From Massilia norwichensis (GTDB taxonomy: Bacteria > Pseudomonadota > Gammaproteobacteria > Burkholderiales > Burkholderiaceae_D), in assembly GCF_024753245.1 (NCBI RefSeq), contig NZ_JANUGX010000036.1:1-64000 (forward strand): a DNA stretch of 64,000 nucleotides. The letters run 5' to 3'. The notes beneath the pieces were generated by a model. That model searched no databases, had not been told where the DNA came from, and was given only the letters and a program-made list of their open reading frames with translations. The translations under genes and the position numbers were made by a program. Of this stretch, positions 37,541-47,194 are shown in pieces. Within the stretch, counting starts at the first letter, position 1, and each line of letters opens with the position of its first letter.

Positions 37541-38881
37541 ATGGCACGCAAATATTTTGGTACCGATGGCGTACGTGGCCTGGTGGGCGTGGCGCCCATC
37601 ACCCCTGATTTCGTGATGCGCCTCGGCTACGCCGCCGGCAAAGTGCTGGCCAAGGGCAGCACTGGCACCAGCGGCCGTCCCACTGTGCTGATCGGTAAGG
37701 ACACCCGCATCTCCGGCTACCTGCTGGAAGCCGCGCTCGAGGCCGGCTTCTCGGCGGCCGGCGTCGACGTCATGCTGGCCGGCCCGATGCCGACCCCGGC
37801 CATCGCCTACCTGACCCGCGCGCTGCGCCTGCAGGCCGGCGTGGTCATCTCGGCTTCGCACAACCCCTTCCAGGACAACGGCATCAAGTTCTTCTCCGAG
37901 CACGGCACCAAGCTGCCGGACGCGGTCGAACTGGAGATCGAGGAAGCGATCGACCAGCCGATGGGCTGCGTATCGTCCGAGAAGCTGGGCCGCGCGACCC
38001 GTCTGCGCGATGCCCAGGGCCGCTACATCGAATTCTGCAAAGGCACCTTCCCGAACGAGCTGGACCTGCGCGGTTTGAAGATCGTGGTCGACTGCGCCCA
38101 CGGCGCCGCCTATGCGATCGCCCCGCACGTATTCCACGAACTGGGCGCCGAAGTCATCGAACTGGGCACCAAGCCGGACGGCTTCAACATCAACGACGGC
38201 GTCGGCGCCACCGCGCCCGAGGCCATGGCCCAGGCCGTGGTCGAGCACGAGGCCGACCTCGGCATCGCGCTGGACGGCGACGCTGACCGCCTGATCATGT
38301 GCGACGCCAGCGGCCGCCTGTACAACGGCGACGAGCTGCTGTACGTGATGGTGCGCGCGCGCATGGCCACCGGCAAGGTCGAAGGCGCGGTCGGCACCCT
38401 GATGACCAACATGGCCCTCGAAGTCGCGTTCAAGGAAATGGGCGTGGGCTTTGCGCGCGCCAAGGTCGGCGACCGCTATGTGCTGGAACTGATGCAGGAG
38501 AAGGGCTGGCTGTTCGGCGGCGAAGGCTCGGGCCACCTGCTGGCGCTGGACAAGCACTCGACCGGCGACGGCATTGTCTCGGCCCTGCAGGTGCTGTCGG
38601 CGCTCAAGCGCGGCAACCAGAGCCTGGCCGAGTGCTGCAAGGACCTTGTGCTGTTCCCGCAGACCCTGATCAACCTGCGCGTGCAGCCGGGCTTCGACTG
38701 GACCAAGAACAACGCGGTCGTCGCCGAGAAGGAGCTGGTAGAGCGCGAGCTGGGCGAGCGTGGTCGCGTGCTGATCCGCGCATCGGGCACCGAACCGCTG
38801 GTGCGCGTCATGGTCGAGGCCAAGGAAGCGGAACTGGCCGAAGCCATGGCCAAGCGCATCGCCGCGCGTTTCGAGGTCTGA
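37541..38881 (+). CDS. glmM: Phosphoglucosamine mutase
   Basis: A 446-residue enzyme converting glucosamine-6-phosphate to glucosamine-1-phosphate for UDP-GlcNAc, and so supplying the amino-sugar pathway of the polysaccharide locus. The phospho-serine motif is SASHNP (residues 104-109), the metal site DGDADR, the sugar loop GGEGSGH and the phosphate loop RASGTEPLVRVM. Start FGTDGVRG context is typical. Confidence 0.97.
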   Translation: MARKYFGTDGVRGLVGVAPITPDFVMRLGYAAGKVLAKGSTGTSGRPTVLIGKDTRISGYLLEAALEAGFSAAGVDVMLAGPMPTPAIAYLTRALRLQAGVVISASHNPFQDNGIKFFSEHGTKLPDAVELEIEEAIDQPMGCVSSEKLGRATRLRDAQGRYIEFCKGTFPNELDLRGLKIVVDCAHGAAYAIAPHVFHELGAEVIELGTKPDGFNINDGVGATAPEAMAQAVVEHEADLGIALDGDADRLIMCDASGRLYNGDELLYVMVRARMATGKVEGAVGTLMTNMALEVAFKEMGVGFARAKVGDRYVLELMQEKGWLFGGEGSGHLLALDKHSTGDGIVSALQVLSALKRGNQSLAECCKDLVLFPQTLINLRVQPGFDWTKNNAVVAEKELVERELGERGRVLIRASGTEPLVRVMVEAKEAELAEAMAKRIAARFEV

Positions 38882-38947
38882 TGTCCGTCCTCCGGCCGTC
38901 CGGCGTTCATTGACGCTTGGAGGCCGGAGGCGTATGATCCTTGCCAT

Positions 38948-39024
38948 CGGAGTGTAGCGCAGCCCGGTAGCGCACCTGCTTTGGGAGCAGGGGGTCCAAG
39001 GTTCGAATCCTTGTACTCCGACCA
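38948..39024 (+). tRNA. tRNA-Pro (TGG)
   Basis: A 77-nt cloverleaf. The acceptor arm CGGAGTG pairs with TACTCCG, followed by discriminator A and an encoded CCA. The anticodon arm CCTGC-TTTGGGA-GCAGG places TGG at positions 34-36, and the T arm contains GGTTCGAATCC. It is separated from tRNA-Arg by 61 bp. Confidence 0.97.
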
Positions 39025-39085
39025 CCGTTTCGAACGCGGGCTGTCCTCGACGGCCCGTTTTCATTTCATCGGGATTTTCATCTCA

Positions 39086-39162
<77 letters not shown>

Positions 39163-39251
39163 CACATTTCCTCCCCGCTAGCGAACGCCATCACTGCCGC
39201 GTTCATGTTAGTGTCCATTCAGACAACATCGTCGGATATGGAGGAGAACAC

Positions 39252-40229
39252 ATGCTGTTTTGCCGTTTGATTCGGTCCGCTGCGGGACCTGCCGCTGCGG
39301 CATTGATGGCGCTGAACCTGTCGCTCGCCGTGCCCGCGCACGCCCAGCAGCAGCCCGCATCCGCGCCCGCCGGCGAGGTGTTCGCGCTCAAGCTGCCGGC
39401 TGCCAGCGCCGCGGCCGCCACGGAAGCGAACGGCACCGTCCAGTTCATCGGCACCGCCACCGTCCTGATCCGCTACCAGGGCTTCACCATCCTCACCGAC
39501 CCGAACTTCCTGCACAAGGGCGACCACGTCCACCTGGGCTATGGCCTCACCGCGGAACGCCTCACCAACCCGGCGATCGAGCTCGACAAATTGCCGCCCA
39601 TCGATTTCGTGGTGCTGTCGCACATGCACGAAGACCACTTCGACAAGCTGGTGCAGGAAAAGCTGCCGAAGGACACGCCCATCGTCACCACCAAGGAAGC
39701 CGCCGCCTCGCTCGGCAAGCTGGGCTTCAACCGCGCGATTGGCCTGGGCAAATGGGACCAGGTCGAGGTGGAGAAGGGCGAGTCGCGCATGCGCCTGACC
39801 GCCGTCCCCGGACGCCACGGCAAGGCCGGCATGCAGGCGCTGCTGCCCAGCGTGATGGGCTCGATGCTGGACTTCGGCCCGACCAAGGGGGCGCCGACCT
39901 ACCGCATGTACATCAGCGGCGACACCCTGGTCTACGACGACCTGAAGGCGATTCCGCAGCGCTTCCCCGGCATCGACCTGGCCCTGCTGCACCTGGGCGG
40001 CACCCGCATCCTCGGCGTGTTCAAGGTGACGATGGACGGCAAGGATGGCGTCGAACTGCTGCAGATTATCCGTCCGCAGCACGCGATCCCGATCCATTAC
40101 AACGATTACGACGTGTTCAAGTCGCCGCTGGCCGACTTCGCGCGCGAGGTCAAGGCCGCCGGGCTGGATCAGCAGGTGAGTTATCTGGCGCATGGCGAGA
40201 CATATACGTTCTCGCCAAGGAAACGCTAA
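39252..40229 (+). CDS. Exported metallo-beta-lactamase-fold hydrolase (UlaG-like)
   Basis: A 325-residue protein with a signal peptide ending about AVPAHAQ, so periplasmic or secreted. The metal motif HxHxDH is present as SHMHEDHFDKL; later ligands lie in PGRHGKAG, YISGDTLVYDD and IPIHYNDYDVF. The layout matches UlaG/RomA-like hydrolases of lactone, amide or phosphodiester substrates; the substrate is not predictable. A GGAGGAG ribosome site precedes the ATG. It ends 3 bp from the convergent GH1-like gene. Confidence 0.85.
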   Translation: MLFCRLIRSAAGPAAAALMALNLSLAVPAHAQQQPASAPAGEVFALKLPAASAAAATEANGTVQFIGTATVLIRYQGFTILTDPNFLHKGDHVHLGYGLTAERLTNPAIELDKLPPIDFVVLSHMHEDHFDKLVQEKLPKDTPIVTTKEAAASLGKLGFNRAIGLGKWDQVEVEKGESRMRLTAVPGRHGKAGMQALLPSVMGSMLDFGPTKGAPTYRMYISGDTLVYDDLKAIPQRFPGIDLALLHLGGTRILGVFKVTMDGKDGVELLQIIRPQHAIPIHYNDYDVFKSPLADFAREVKAAGLDQQVSYLAHGETYTFSPRKR

Positions 40230-40232
40230 GCG

Positions 40233-41534
40233 CTATTCGCGTTCCTCGGTACGGGGCGCCAGCGTGGCGTCCTCTTCGAAGGGCCAGCCGGTATAAGGCG
40301 GCACCTCGCGCTGGAACTCGTGGGGCATCGCAATCGGCACCTGCAGGCAGACGCTCTGGGTCGGCAGCACTTCCATCCAGTCGCGCACCAATTCCTTATA
40401 GGCGATGCCGACCGGGCGGATCTTGCGGTCGAGGTCGAACAGGCCGAGCTCGTTGACGTTGCCATTGTTCTCGCGCAGGGCCGTGTCCCAGTCGACCTGG
40501 TCGGTAAGCGAATACCAGGTGAAGCCCACCAGCGGCACGCCGTTGTTTCGTACGCGCAGCACGTTGGCCCATTCCTTGCGCAGCCATTGCACCGCCTCGT
40601 CGCCGCGCGGCCCCTGGCACAGGTTGGTCTCGGTATGCATGACCGGCAGGCGGTAGCGGTTGTAGTACTGGTGGGTGATGACCGCGTAGCCGAAGATCTC
40701 GCCGGCCGAGCGCGTCAGCCCGTCCGCCGACACATAATGCTCGTTGGTCTGGTAATAATCGTTACCCATGATGCAGTGGTGCTTCAGATTATTATTCAGG
40801 AAGAAGTGGTACTCGTCACGCGTCATGCCGTTGTCGAGCATGTACTCGTACATTTCCGAATCGACGCGCCGGCCGTAGTTGAGGTCGAGCGAGAGGAAGC
40901 GCCGCGAGTTGTAGAGCTCCGCCGGACCGATGGCTGCCGGGCTCTCGGCGTGAAAGTATTCGGTCGATTCGCTCTGTACGAACAGGGCGTCGGGCCGGAC
41001 CTTCAGGATCGCATGCATGGCCAGAATGTTGGCCTTGACCAAATGCTTCATGGCAGTCACGAAGGCGCGATCGGTCGTCATCTGTTCGTTCCACCAGCCG
41101 TACAGGGCAGAAAAGAGGGCGCAGATCGACATTTCGTTGATCGGCGTGTACAGCTGCAGCCAGGGATAGCGCTTGGCGAAGTCGCCGGCATAGGCGGCGA
41201 ACTGCTCGGGGAAGTCCGGATTCTGGAAATTGCCGATCCAGTCCGGCACGCCGAAGTGGCACAGGTCGACGATAGACGCGATGTTGCGCTGGCGTAGATC
41301 GTTGAATACGAGGTCGGAAAATTCCCAGTCATAGCGTTTCGGACCGAGCCAGGTTTTGTGCAGCGGCGGACCGTAGCGCAGCACTTTCAGGCCCAGTTCC
41401 TGCACCAGATCGAAGTCGGTCTTCCAGTACTTGTAATGACCGCACTTTTCCAATTCGTCCATGCGGACGCGCCCGTGCTCGATGGTCGGATTGCTGTTCT
41501 CGATACCGGTGGCAAAGATAAATCCGGGAGACAT
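40233..41534 (-). CDS. Glycoside hydrolase family 1-like protein
   Basis: A 433-residue protein with a TIM-barrel GH1 (beta-glucosidase) pattern. The acid/base Glu appears in LYTPINEMS (usual TxNEP) and the nucleophile Glu in PVMHTETNLC (usual xTENG); an early VDLCHFGVPDW matches the conserved strand with His. There is no signal peptide, so it acts in the cytoplasm. Changes around both Glu motifs mark it as a divergent branch. The substrate is unknown; it may trim or recycle a surface glycan, which is inference from the nearby locus. Confidence 0.78.
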   Translation of the reverse strand: MSPGFIFATGIENSNPTIEHGRVRMDELEKCGHYKYWKTDFDLVQELGLKVLRYGPPLHKTWLGPKRYDWEFSDLVFNDLRQRNIASIVDLCHFGVPDWIGNFQNPDFPEQFAAYAGDFAKRYPWLQLYTPINEMSICALFSALYGWWNEQMTTDRAFVTAMKHLVKANILAMHAILKVRPDALFVQSESTEYFHAESPAAIGPAELYNSRRFLSLDLNYGRRVDSEMYEYMLDNGMTRDEYHFFLNNNLKHHCIMGNDYYQTNEHYVSADGLTRSAGEIFGYAVITHQYYNRYRLPVMHTETNLCQGPRGDEAVQWLRKEWANVLRVRNNGVPLVGFTWYSLTDQVDWDTALRENNGNVNELGLFDLDRKIRPVGIAYKELVRDWMEVLPTQSVCLQVPIAMPHEFQREVPPYTGWPFEEDATLAPRTEERE

Positions 41535-41675
41535 CCATGCTCCTTTTGTCCTGAACGGGTCTTTTCATTGTAGCCAAGTTGGAATTTGCCGTTCCGAACC
41601 GTGCGCACGTCCATACTGCCGAGTGATAAGCTCTATAACACTTCGACAATATTTCCTGCCCTCACCGAACTCAGC

Positions 41676-43577
41676 ATGTCCACGCTCATCGCGATTCCGA
41701 CCGCCGGCCCGCGCGTGCCCGCGACCATGGCGCCTGCCAACCGCCGGCTCGCCTGGGGCTTGCTGCTGTCCTTGCTGTTGCATGGCTTGCTGCTATTGCT
41801 GCAGTTCGGCATTCCCGGCCTGCGGGCAGGCTCCGGCGGCCCGTTGACGGTGGTGCTGGCGCCGCCCGCGCAGACGCGGCCGCTACCGCCTGCCGATCTG
41901 CCTGTGCCGGCCTTGCCACCGGTCGTGACGCCGGCGCCGCCTTTGCCAAGCGCTGCCGTTCCGCCACCTCCACAGCTTGCACCTGCACCGATGCAGGCCC
42001 CGGCCGCGCAGCCAGCAAGGCCGCCGCAGCCATCGCCGCGGCGCGGATTCAGCCTGCGCGATCCGGTGCCGATCCTGCCCGCACCGCCAGCGCCGAAGCC
42101 GGCCCCGCCAGCGCGGCGCGCAATGCGCCGGCCACGCCCACGCCTGCGGCCGCCAAAGCAAGCCCTGCAGACGGAAGTGATTGCGAAGCAGACTCGGGAT
42201 GAGTCGACATTTGTGCTGCCGCAGCCCGAGATTCCGCCCTTGGCGGATGTGCAGGTCGCGAGCGAGCCGGAACAAAAGATCGAGCCCGTGCCGGAGCTGG
42301 TTCGGCAGGCCGAAGAAGAGGATGAAGCAAAGCGCGTGGCCGAGCGTCAGCGTACTGAAGAGCTTGCGCGACAACAAAGGGAAGAGCAAGAGTTGGCCGT
42401 GCAGCGGCAAGCCGAGGAACTGGCGCGGCAGAGGCTGGTCAAACAAGAGCGTGCCCAGCAGCTGGCAGAGCAGCACCGTTCGGAAGAGCTTGCCCGTCAG
42501 CAGCTTGCGGAACAGCAGCGTGCCCAGCAGTTGGCAGAACAGCGGCGTAGCGAGGAGTTTGCCCGTCAGGAACTGGCTGAGCAACAGCGTGCGCAGCAAC
42601 TGGCAGAACAGCGCCGTTCGGAGGAGCTTGCCCGTCAGCAGCTGGCCGAACAGCAGCGTGCGCAGCAGTTGGCAGAACAACGTCGTTCGGAGGAGCTTGC
42701 CCGTCAGCAGCTGGCCGAGCAACAGCGTGCGCAGCAGTTGGTAGAACAGCGTCGTTCGGAGGAGCTTGCCCGTCAGCAGCTGGCCGAACAGCAGCGTGCA
42801 CAGCAGTTAGCAGAACAGCGTCGTGCCGAGGAGCTGGCCCGTCAGCAATTGGCTGAGCAACAGCGTGCGCAACAGCGCCAGGCGGAGGAGCGTGCCCAGC
42901 AGGCTGCGGCACGCCAGCGTGCCGAAGAGCTCGCACGGCAACAGGTAGCGGAAGCCGAGGCAGCCCGGCGCCTCGCGCGTCAGGATGCGGCGCCAGGCCA
43001 GCCGGCCGCAGATGCCGGCGGCAAGCTTGCACGCGCAGACAGCGGCGCCGGCTCCGGACTCGGCCCCGACCTCGGCAGCGGCCAAGGCGCCGGCACGGGG
43101 GCACGTGGCTTGCCGGGCAAGGACTTCGGTTCGCGCGCGCGCGAGCTGCTGCGCGGGATCGACGTCGGAAAAGCCGTGCCGCCAGCCATGCGCGCGGCCG
43201 AGCAGGCCCGGCAGTCGGTGCGGCGCGCGCTGGCCGATGCCGGCCGCCGCGATGTGCCGCTGCGCCTGTATATCGACAGCGTGCGCCAGAAGATCGAGCG
43301 CAACGCCATCGTCAGCCAGCTCCAGCTGTCGGGCGGCGCCGTGCACACCGATCCGGTGGTCAGCATCGCCATCCGCAGCGATGGCAGCGTCGAGGACGTC
43401 ACCATCCTGCGTTCCAGCGGACGGCCGGACATCGACGACATCGTACGCCGGATCGTCGGCCTGAACGCGCGCTACTCGGCCTTTCCGGCCAACGTCGCCG
43501 CCAACTACGACGTGATCGAATTGCGGCGCATCTGGACCTTCGCCGAGGCCCTGCGCCTGGTGGAAGAAGTACGCTGA
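41676..43577 (+). CDS. TonB/TolA-like energy-transducer protein with 23-residue repeats
   Basis: A 633-residue inner-membrane-anchored periplasmic protein. The start at MSTLIAIP precedes one helix (LAWGLLLSLLLHGLLLLLQF), then a Pro-rich stretch and a basic segment. A long Glu/Gln/Arg-rich predicted helix covers about residues 215-430, in which six 23-residue units lie in tandem. The C-terminal ~90 residues (IVSQLQLSGGAVHTDPVVSIAIRSDGSVEDVTILRSSGRPDID) form a TonB-like domain. It would span the periplasm and pass energy to an outer-membrane partner; its place beside the polysaccharide export genes may be functional or chance. Confidence 0.8.
   Translation: MSTLIAIPTAGPRVPATMAPANRRLAWGLLLSLLLHGLLLLLQFGIPGLRAGSGGPLTVVLAPPAQTRPLPPADLPVPALPPVVTPAPPLPSAAVPPPPQLAPAPMQAPAAQPARPPQPSPRRGFSLRDPVPILPAPPAPKPAPPARRAMRRPRPRLRPPKQALQTEVIAKQTRDESTFVLPQPEIPPLADVQVASEPEQKIEPVPELVRQAEEEDEAKRVAERQRTEELARQQREEQELAVQRQAEELARQRLVKQERAQQLAEQHRSEELARQQLAEQQRAQQLAEQRRSEEFARQELAEQQRAQQLAEQRRSEELARQQLAEQQRAQQLAEQRRSEELARQQLAEQQRAQQLVEQRRSEELARQQLAEQQRAQQLAEQRRAEELARQQLAEQQRAQQRQAEERAQQAAARQRAEELARQQVAEAEAARRLARQDAAPGQPAADAGGKLARADSGAGSGLGPDLGSGQGAGTGARGLPGKDFGSRARELLRGIDVGKAVPPAMRAAEQARQSVRRALADAGRRDVPLRLYIDSVRQKIERNAIVSQLQLSGGAVHTDPVVSIAIRSDGSVEDVTILRSSGRPDIDDIVRRIVGLNARYSAFPANVAANYDVIELRRIWTFAEALRLVEEVR
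42453..42866 (+). repeat. Six in-frame 69-bp tandem repeats
   Basis: Six consecutive 69-bp units encode AQQLAEQxRSEELARQQLAEQQR with few changes (H, F, E, V, A substitutions). Bases differ mostly at silent positions, so the array is old enough to drift yet still in frame. Such arrays change length by slippage, altering the reach of the periplasmic helix. Confidence 0.92.
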
Positions 43578-43713
43578 GCACCTGCAGGGGCAGCCCTGCC
43601 GGCTCACTGCTGACCTGAGCCTGCCGTTTGACGTGCGCCAAAGCCAATCTGGGTAGGGGGCTTACCCTGACTCTGATCGCCAGAGGCTGGCAGCACATTT
43701 CGACGGGCAACAC

Positions 43714-44838
43714 ATGAACGCTTCCTATACGCAATTTCTGGCACGCGCTTGCGCAGCCGTGCTTGCGGGTAGCTTTGCATTGGTTCTTGCAGGCTGCGCG
43801 CCCTCCATCCATTTCCGCTCGCACGACCGGACCGGTGCGGACGAACCCGCGCCGCCCACGGAAATGATCACCGAAAGCCTGATCGCCGCCGAGCGTCAGC
43901 AGCACCGGGAAGAGGTCAACCAGGATCTGGAAAAGCTGCTGGTGCCGAATCCGCCGCCATATGCCATCGGCAATGGCGACGTACTGTCCATCGTGGTGTG
44001 GGACCACCCCGAGCTGGCCGGCAACGCGCTGAATACCGGCTCGATCACGCCCGACCCCAGCGGAGCGAACTCGGCGCCGCCAGGCTTCGTGGTCGACCAC
44101 CAGGGCCGCATCCAGTTTCCGCTGATCGGCATGGTCAGCGTCGAGGGCCAGACCGAGGAGCAGGCGCGCGCGCTCCTCACCACGAAGCTGGCCAAGTACC
44201 TGGCCAACCCGAACGTCACCCTGCGCGTGCAGTCCTACCGCAGCAAGCGCGTGTACATCGACGGTGAGGTCAAGTCGCCCGGTCTGCAGGCGATCAACGA
44301 CATCCCCATGACCCTGGTCGAGGCCATCAACCGTTCCGGCGGCCTGCTGCCCAGCGCCGACCAGAGCCGCATCGTGCTGGAGCGCGGCCAGCAGCGCTAC
44401 CGCATCAACCTGCGCGACCTGGTACAGAAGGGCATCAATCCCGGGCTCGTGATGCTGGCCCCTGGCGACGTCGTGCGTGTGCACTCGCGTGACGAAAGCA
44501 AGGTCTTCGTCTCCGGCGAAGTCCTGACCCCGAAGGCGCTGACGATGCACGACGGCCGCCTGACCCTGAACGAGGCGCTCGGCGAGAGCGGCGGCATCAG
44601 CCCCCTGAGCGGCGATGCGCGCCAGGTTTACGTCGTGCGCAAGACTGCCGACAAGACCCGCGTGTTCCAGCTCGATGCCCGCGTCGCGGGTTCGCTCGCG
44701 ATGGCCGAGTCCTTCGAACTCCAGCCGAAGGATATCGTCTACGTCGCCGCCACGCCTCTGGCCAACTGGAACCGCAACCTGAGCCTGTTGATTCCCGGCG
44801 CCCTGACCTCGGCGGTGAGCGCGACCAACCGGCCCTGA
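43714..44838 (+). CDS. Polysaccharide export outer-membrane lipoprotein (Wza/EpsE-like)
   Basis: A 374-residue lipoprotein (lipobox LVLAGCAP). The Poly_export domain begins YAIGNGDVLSIVVWDHPEL and ends NPNVTLRVQSYRSKRVYIDGEV; SLBB-like repeats follow (GLQAINDIPMTLVEAINRSGG; DESKVFVSGEVLTPKALTM). Members form the octameric outer-membrane channel for capsule or exopolysaccharide. It is followed 43 bp later by the tyrosine autokinase, its normal partner. Confidence 0.92.
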   Translation: MNASYTQFLARACAAVLAGSFALVLAGCAPSIHFRSHDRTGADEPAPPTEMITESLIAAERQQHREEVNQDLEKLLVPNPPPYAIGNGDVLSIVVWDHPELAGNALNTGSITPDPSGANSAPPGFVVDHQGRIQFPLIGMVSVEGQTEEQARALLTTKLAKYLANPNVTLRVQSYRSKRVYIDGEVKSPGLQAINDIPMTLVEAINRSGGLLPSADQSRIVLERGQQRYRINLRDLVQKGINPGLVMLAPGDVVRVHSRDESKVFVSGEVLTPKALTMHDGRLTLNEALGESGGISPLSGDARQVYVVRKTADKTRVFQLDARVAGSLAMAESFELQPKDIVYVAATPLANWNRNLSLLIPGALTSAVSATNRP

Positions 44839-44881
44839 ATGCAATCTCGATCCAAGCCCGATTTCAAGCAGGAGCACGTCC

Positions 44882-47170
44882 ATGAGCACCCCTGGTGAGC
44901 CGCATCCCCTGACTCCCGTCGTCCGCACGCTGCCCATCGTCAGCGTACCCTTCGACCCGGGTGCGGTCGGCGCTGCGGCCGAAGAACCCGTCTTCGACCT
45001 CAAAGGCTATCTGCATACCCTCTACGACAACCGCTGGCTGATTGGCGGGATCACCGCCTTCATCACTCTGGTCGCGGTGCTCTACGCCCTGGTCGCCATG
45101 CCGGTGTTCGAGGCCAACCTGATGATCCACGTGGAGGAGGAAAGCCCGAACGCGTCGAAAAACATCCTGAGCGAGGCGTCCTCGCTGTTCGAGACCAAGA
45201 AGGCGGCCATCGCCGAAATGGAGCTGCTGCGCTCGCGCATGGTGGTCTCGCGCGCGGTCGACAACCTTCAACTCTACATCGAGGTGCAGCCGAAGTACTT
45301 TCCCATCGCCGGCTTCTGGTTCGCCAACCAGAATGGCAATACCTTGTCCGAGCCGGGCCTGTTCGGCTACGGCGGCTATGTCTGGGGTGCCGAGAAGGCC
45401 GAGGTGTCCGTGTTCGAGGTACCCGACGCCTGGCTGGGGCGCGAGTTCGCGCTCACCGCGCTCGGCAATAACCGCTACCGCTTTTCCGGCGGCGGCCAGC
45501 GCATTGTCTTCGACGGCAACGTCGGCCTGCGCTACCGCGTGCCGACGCCGGAGGGTGTGATCGAACTGAAAGTCGACCGCATGATGGCGAATGCCGGTGC
45601 GCGCTTCCGCCTGCGCCGTATCTCGCGCGTGGCCATGATCCAGGCGATCCAGACCGCGCTCGTCATTACCGAGCAGGGCAAGCAGTCCGGCGTGATCGAA
45701 GTCAAGCTGCAGGGCGAGAACGCGCGCCGCACGCATACGCTGCTCAGCGAGATCGGCCGCGAATACATGCGCCAGAACCTGGCGCGCAAGACCGAGGAAG
45801 CGGAAAAGTCGCTGGCCTTCCTGAACCAGCAACTGCCGATCCTGAAACGCCAGCTCGAGCAGGCCGAGGACCGCTACAACCAGTTCCGCAACGAGCACGG
45901 CACTGTCGATCTGCAGGAAGAGGCCCGCATGAGCCTGGCGCAGGCCGCCGCCGCCCGCGCCCGCCGCATCGACCTGATCCAGAAGAAGACGGAACTCTTG
46001 GCGCGCTTTACGGAAGACCACCCGATCGTCGCGGCCATCAACCGCCAGCGCAAGGAGGTGGAGGCCGAGATCGACGAGGTCAACGCCCGCATCAAGTCGT
46101 TGCCCGTGCTGGAGCAGGACGAAGCACGGCTGACGCGCGACATCAAGGTCAACACCGACCTGTACACGGCGCTGTCGAACACGGCCCAGCAGCTGCGCCT
46201 GATTTCCGTCGGACGCGTGAGCAACGTGCGCATGGTCGATGCGCCGGTGCCGCCGGAAAAACCGCTCAAGCCGAACCGCCCGCTGATCGTCGCGCTGGCC
46301 GTCGTCACTGGCCTGTTCCTCGGCACCCTGATCGCCTTCGCACGCAAGGCCATGATGGGCGGCATCGACGATCCGCAGAAGATCGAGCGCCTGCTGCGCG
46401 CCCGCGTGGTCTACGCGACCATCCCGCACAGCAGCAACCAGGACAAGTTGATGCGCAAGGCCAAGGGCGATGGCGGCGCGCTGCCGCTGCTGGCCCGGAT
46501 CATTCCCGAAGACGCTGCGGTCGAGAGCCTGCGCAGCTTCCGCGCTGCATTGCAGTTCGCCATGCCGCACTTCCGCAACAACATCGTGATGTTCGCCGGG
46601 CCGACCCATGGCCTCGGCAAGTCCTTCGTATCGGCCAACTTCGCCGCCGTCATGGCGGCCAGCGGCAAGCGGGTGCTGCTGATCGATGCCGACATGCGCA
46701 ACGGCCAGCTGCACCGCTATTTCAGCGTCAAGCGCGAGCGCGGTCTCTCGGATGCCATTCTGGGCAAGAAGCGTGTCGACGAAGTCATCCGTCACGACGT
46801 GGTCGAGAACCTCGATTTCGTGCCGACCGGCGAATTGCCGCCGAACCGCTCGGAATTCCTGCTGCACCTGAACTTCGGCAGCCTGCTCGAGCAGGTCAGC
46901 GCCCATTACGACCTGGTGCTGATCGACCCGCCGCCGCTGCTGGCCGTCGCCGACGCCCTGATCATCGGTGCGCACGCCGGCGCCGTCTTCATCGTCGCCC
47001 GGTCGGGACGCACCAACGAGTCGGAAGTCAACGAGTCGATCAAGCGCCTGAACCACGCCGGCATCTCGCCGCAGGGCGTGCTGTTCAACGACATGGCACC
47101 GCGCTTGGGCACCTACGGCGCCTACAATCGTTTCGGTGCCGCGGGCCAGATCGGCTTCTCGGCAAGCTGA
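44882..47170 (+). CDS. Polysaccharide chain-length regulator / tyrosine autokinase (Wzc-like)
   Basis: A 762-residue inner-membrane protein combining a Wzz domain with a BY-kinase. Two helices (about residues 50-75 and 460-485) enclose a coiled-coil periplasmic region. The cytoplasmic kinase has Walker A GPTHGLGKS (usual GPxPGxGKS), Walker A' VLLIDADMRNG and Walker B LVLIDPPP. The C-terminal Tyr cluster is poor, with two Tyr in GTYGAYNRFG. It should control chain length and gate export through the adjacent channel. Confidence 0.93.
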   Translation: MSTPGEPHPLTPVVRTLPIVSVPFDPGAVGAAAEEPVFDLKGYLHTLYDNRWLIGGITAFITLVAVLYALVAMPVFEANLMIHVEEESPNASKNILSEASSLFETKKAAIAEMELLRSRMVVSRAVDNLQLYIEVQPKYFPIAGFWFANQNGNTLSEPGLFGYGGYVWGAEKAEVSVFEVPDAWLGREFALTALGNNRYRFSGGGQRIVFDGNVGLRYRVPTPEGVIELKVDRMMANAGARFRLRRISRVAMIQAIQTALVITEQGKQSGVIEVKLQGENARRTHTLLSEIGREYMRQNLARKTEEAEKSLAFLNQQLPILKRQLEQAEDRYNQFRNEHGTVDLQEEARMSLAQAAAARARRIDLIQKKTELLARFTEDHPIVAAINRQRKEVEAEIDEVNARIKSLPVLEQDEARLTRDIKVNTDLYTALSNTAQQLRLISVGRVSNVRMVDAPVPPEKPLKPNRPLIVALAVVTGLFLGTLIAFARKAMMGGIDDPQKIERLLRARVVYATIPHSSNQDKLMRKAKGDGGALPLLARIIPEDAAVESLRSFRAALQFAMPHFRNNIVMFAGPTHGLGKSFVSANFAAVMAASGKRVLLIDADMRNGQLHRYFSVKRERGLSDAILGKKRVDEVIRHDVVENLDFVPTGELPPNRSEFLLHLNFGSLLEQVSAHYDLVLIDPPPLLAVADALIIGAHAGAVFIVARSGRTNESEVNESIKRLNHAGISPQGVLFNDMAPRLGTYGAYNRFGAAGQIGFSAS

Positions 47171-47194
47171 ATATCGCGCGCAGTCTTCTGGCAC

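Noticed and set aside
42453..42866. Regular tandem repeat considered as a CRISPR-like array
   Set aside because: Units are contiguous without spacers and stay in frame inside a coding sequence.
43584..43599. Hairpin GCAGGG/CCCTGC after the TonB-like gene as a terminator
   Set aside because: The stem is only 6 bp and no T-run follows; too weak to call.
43714..47170. Export/kinase pair considered as part of an exosortase (PEP-CTERM) locus
   Set aside because: No exosortase, PEP-CTERM substrate or PrsK/PrsR-type genes occur nearby; a Wzx/Wzy pathway is complete instead.
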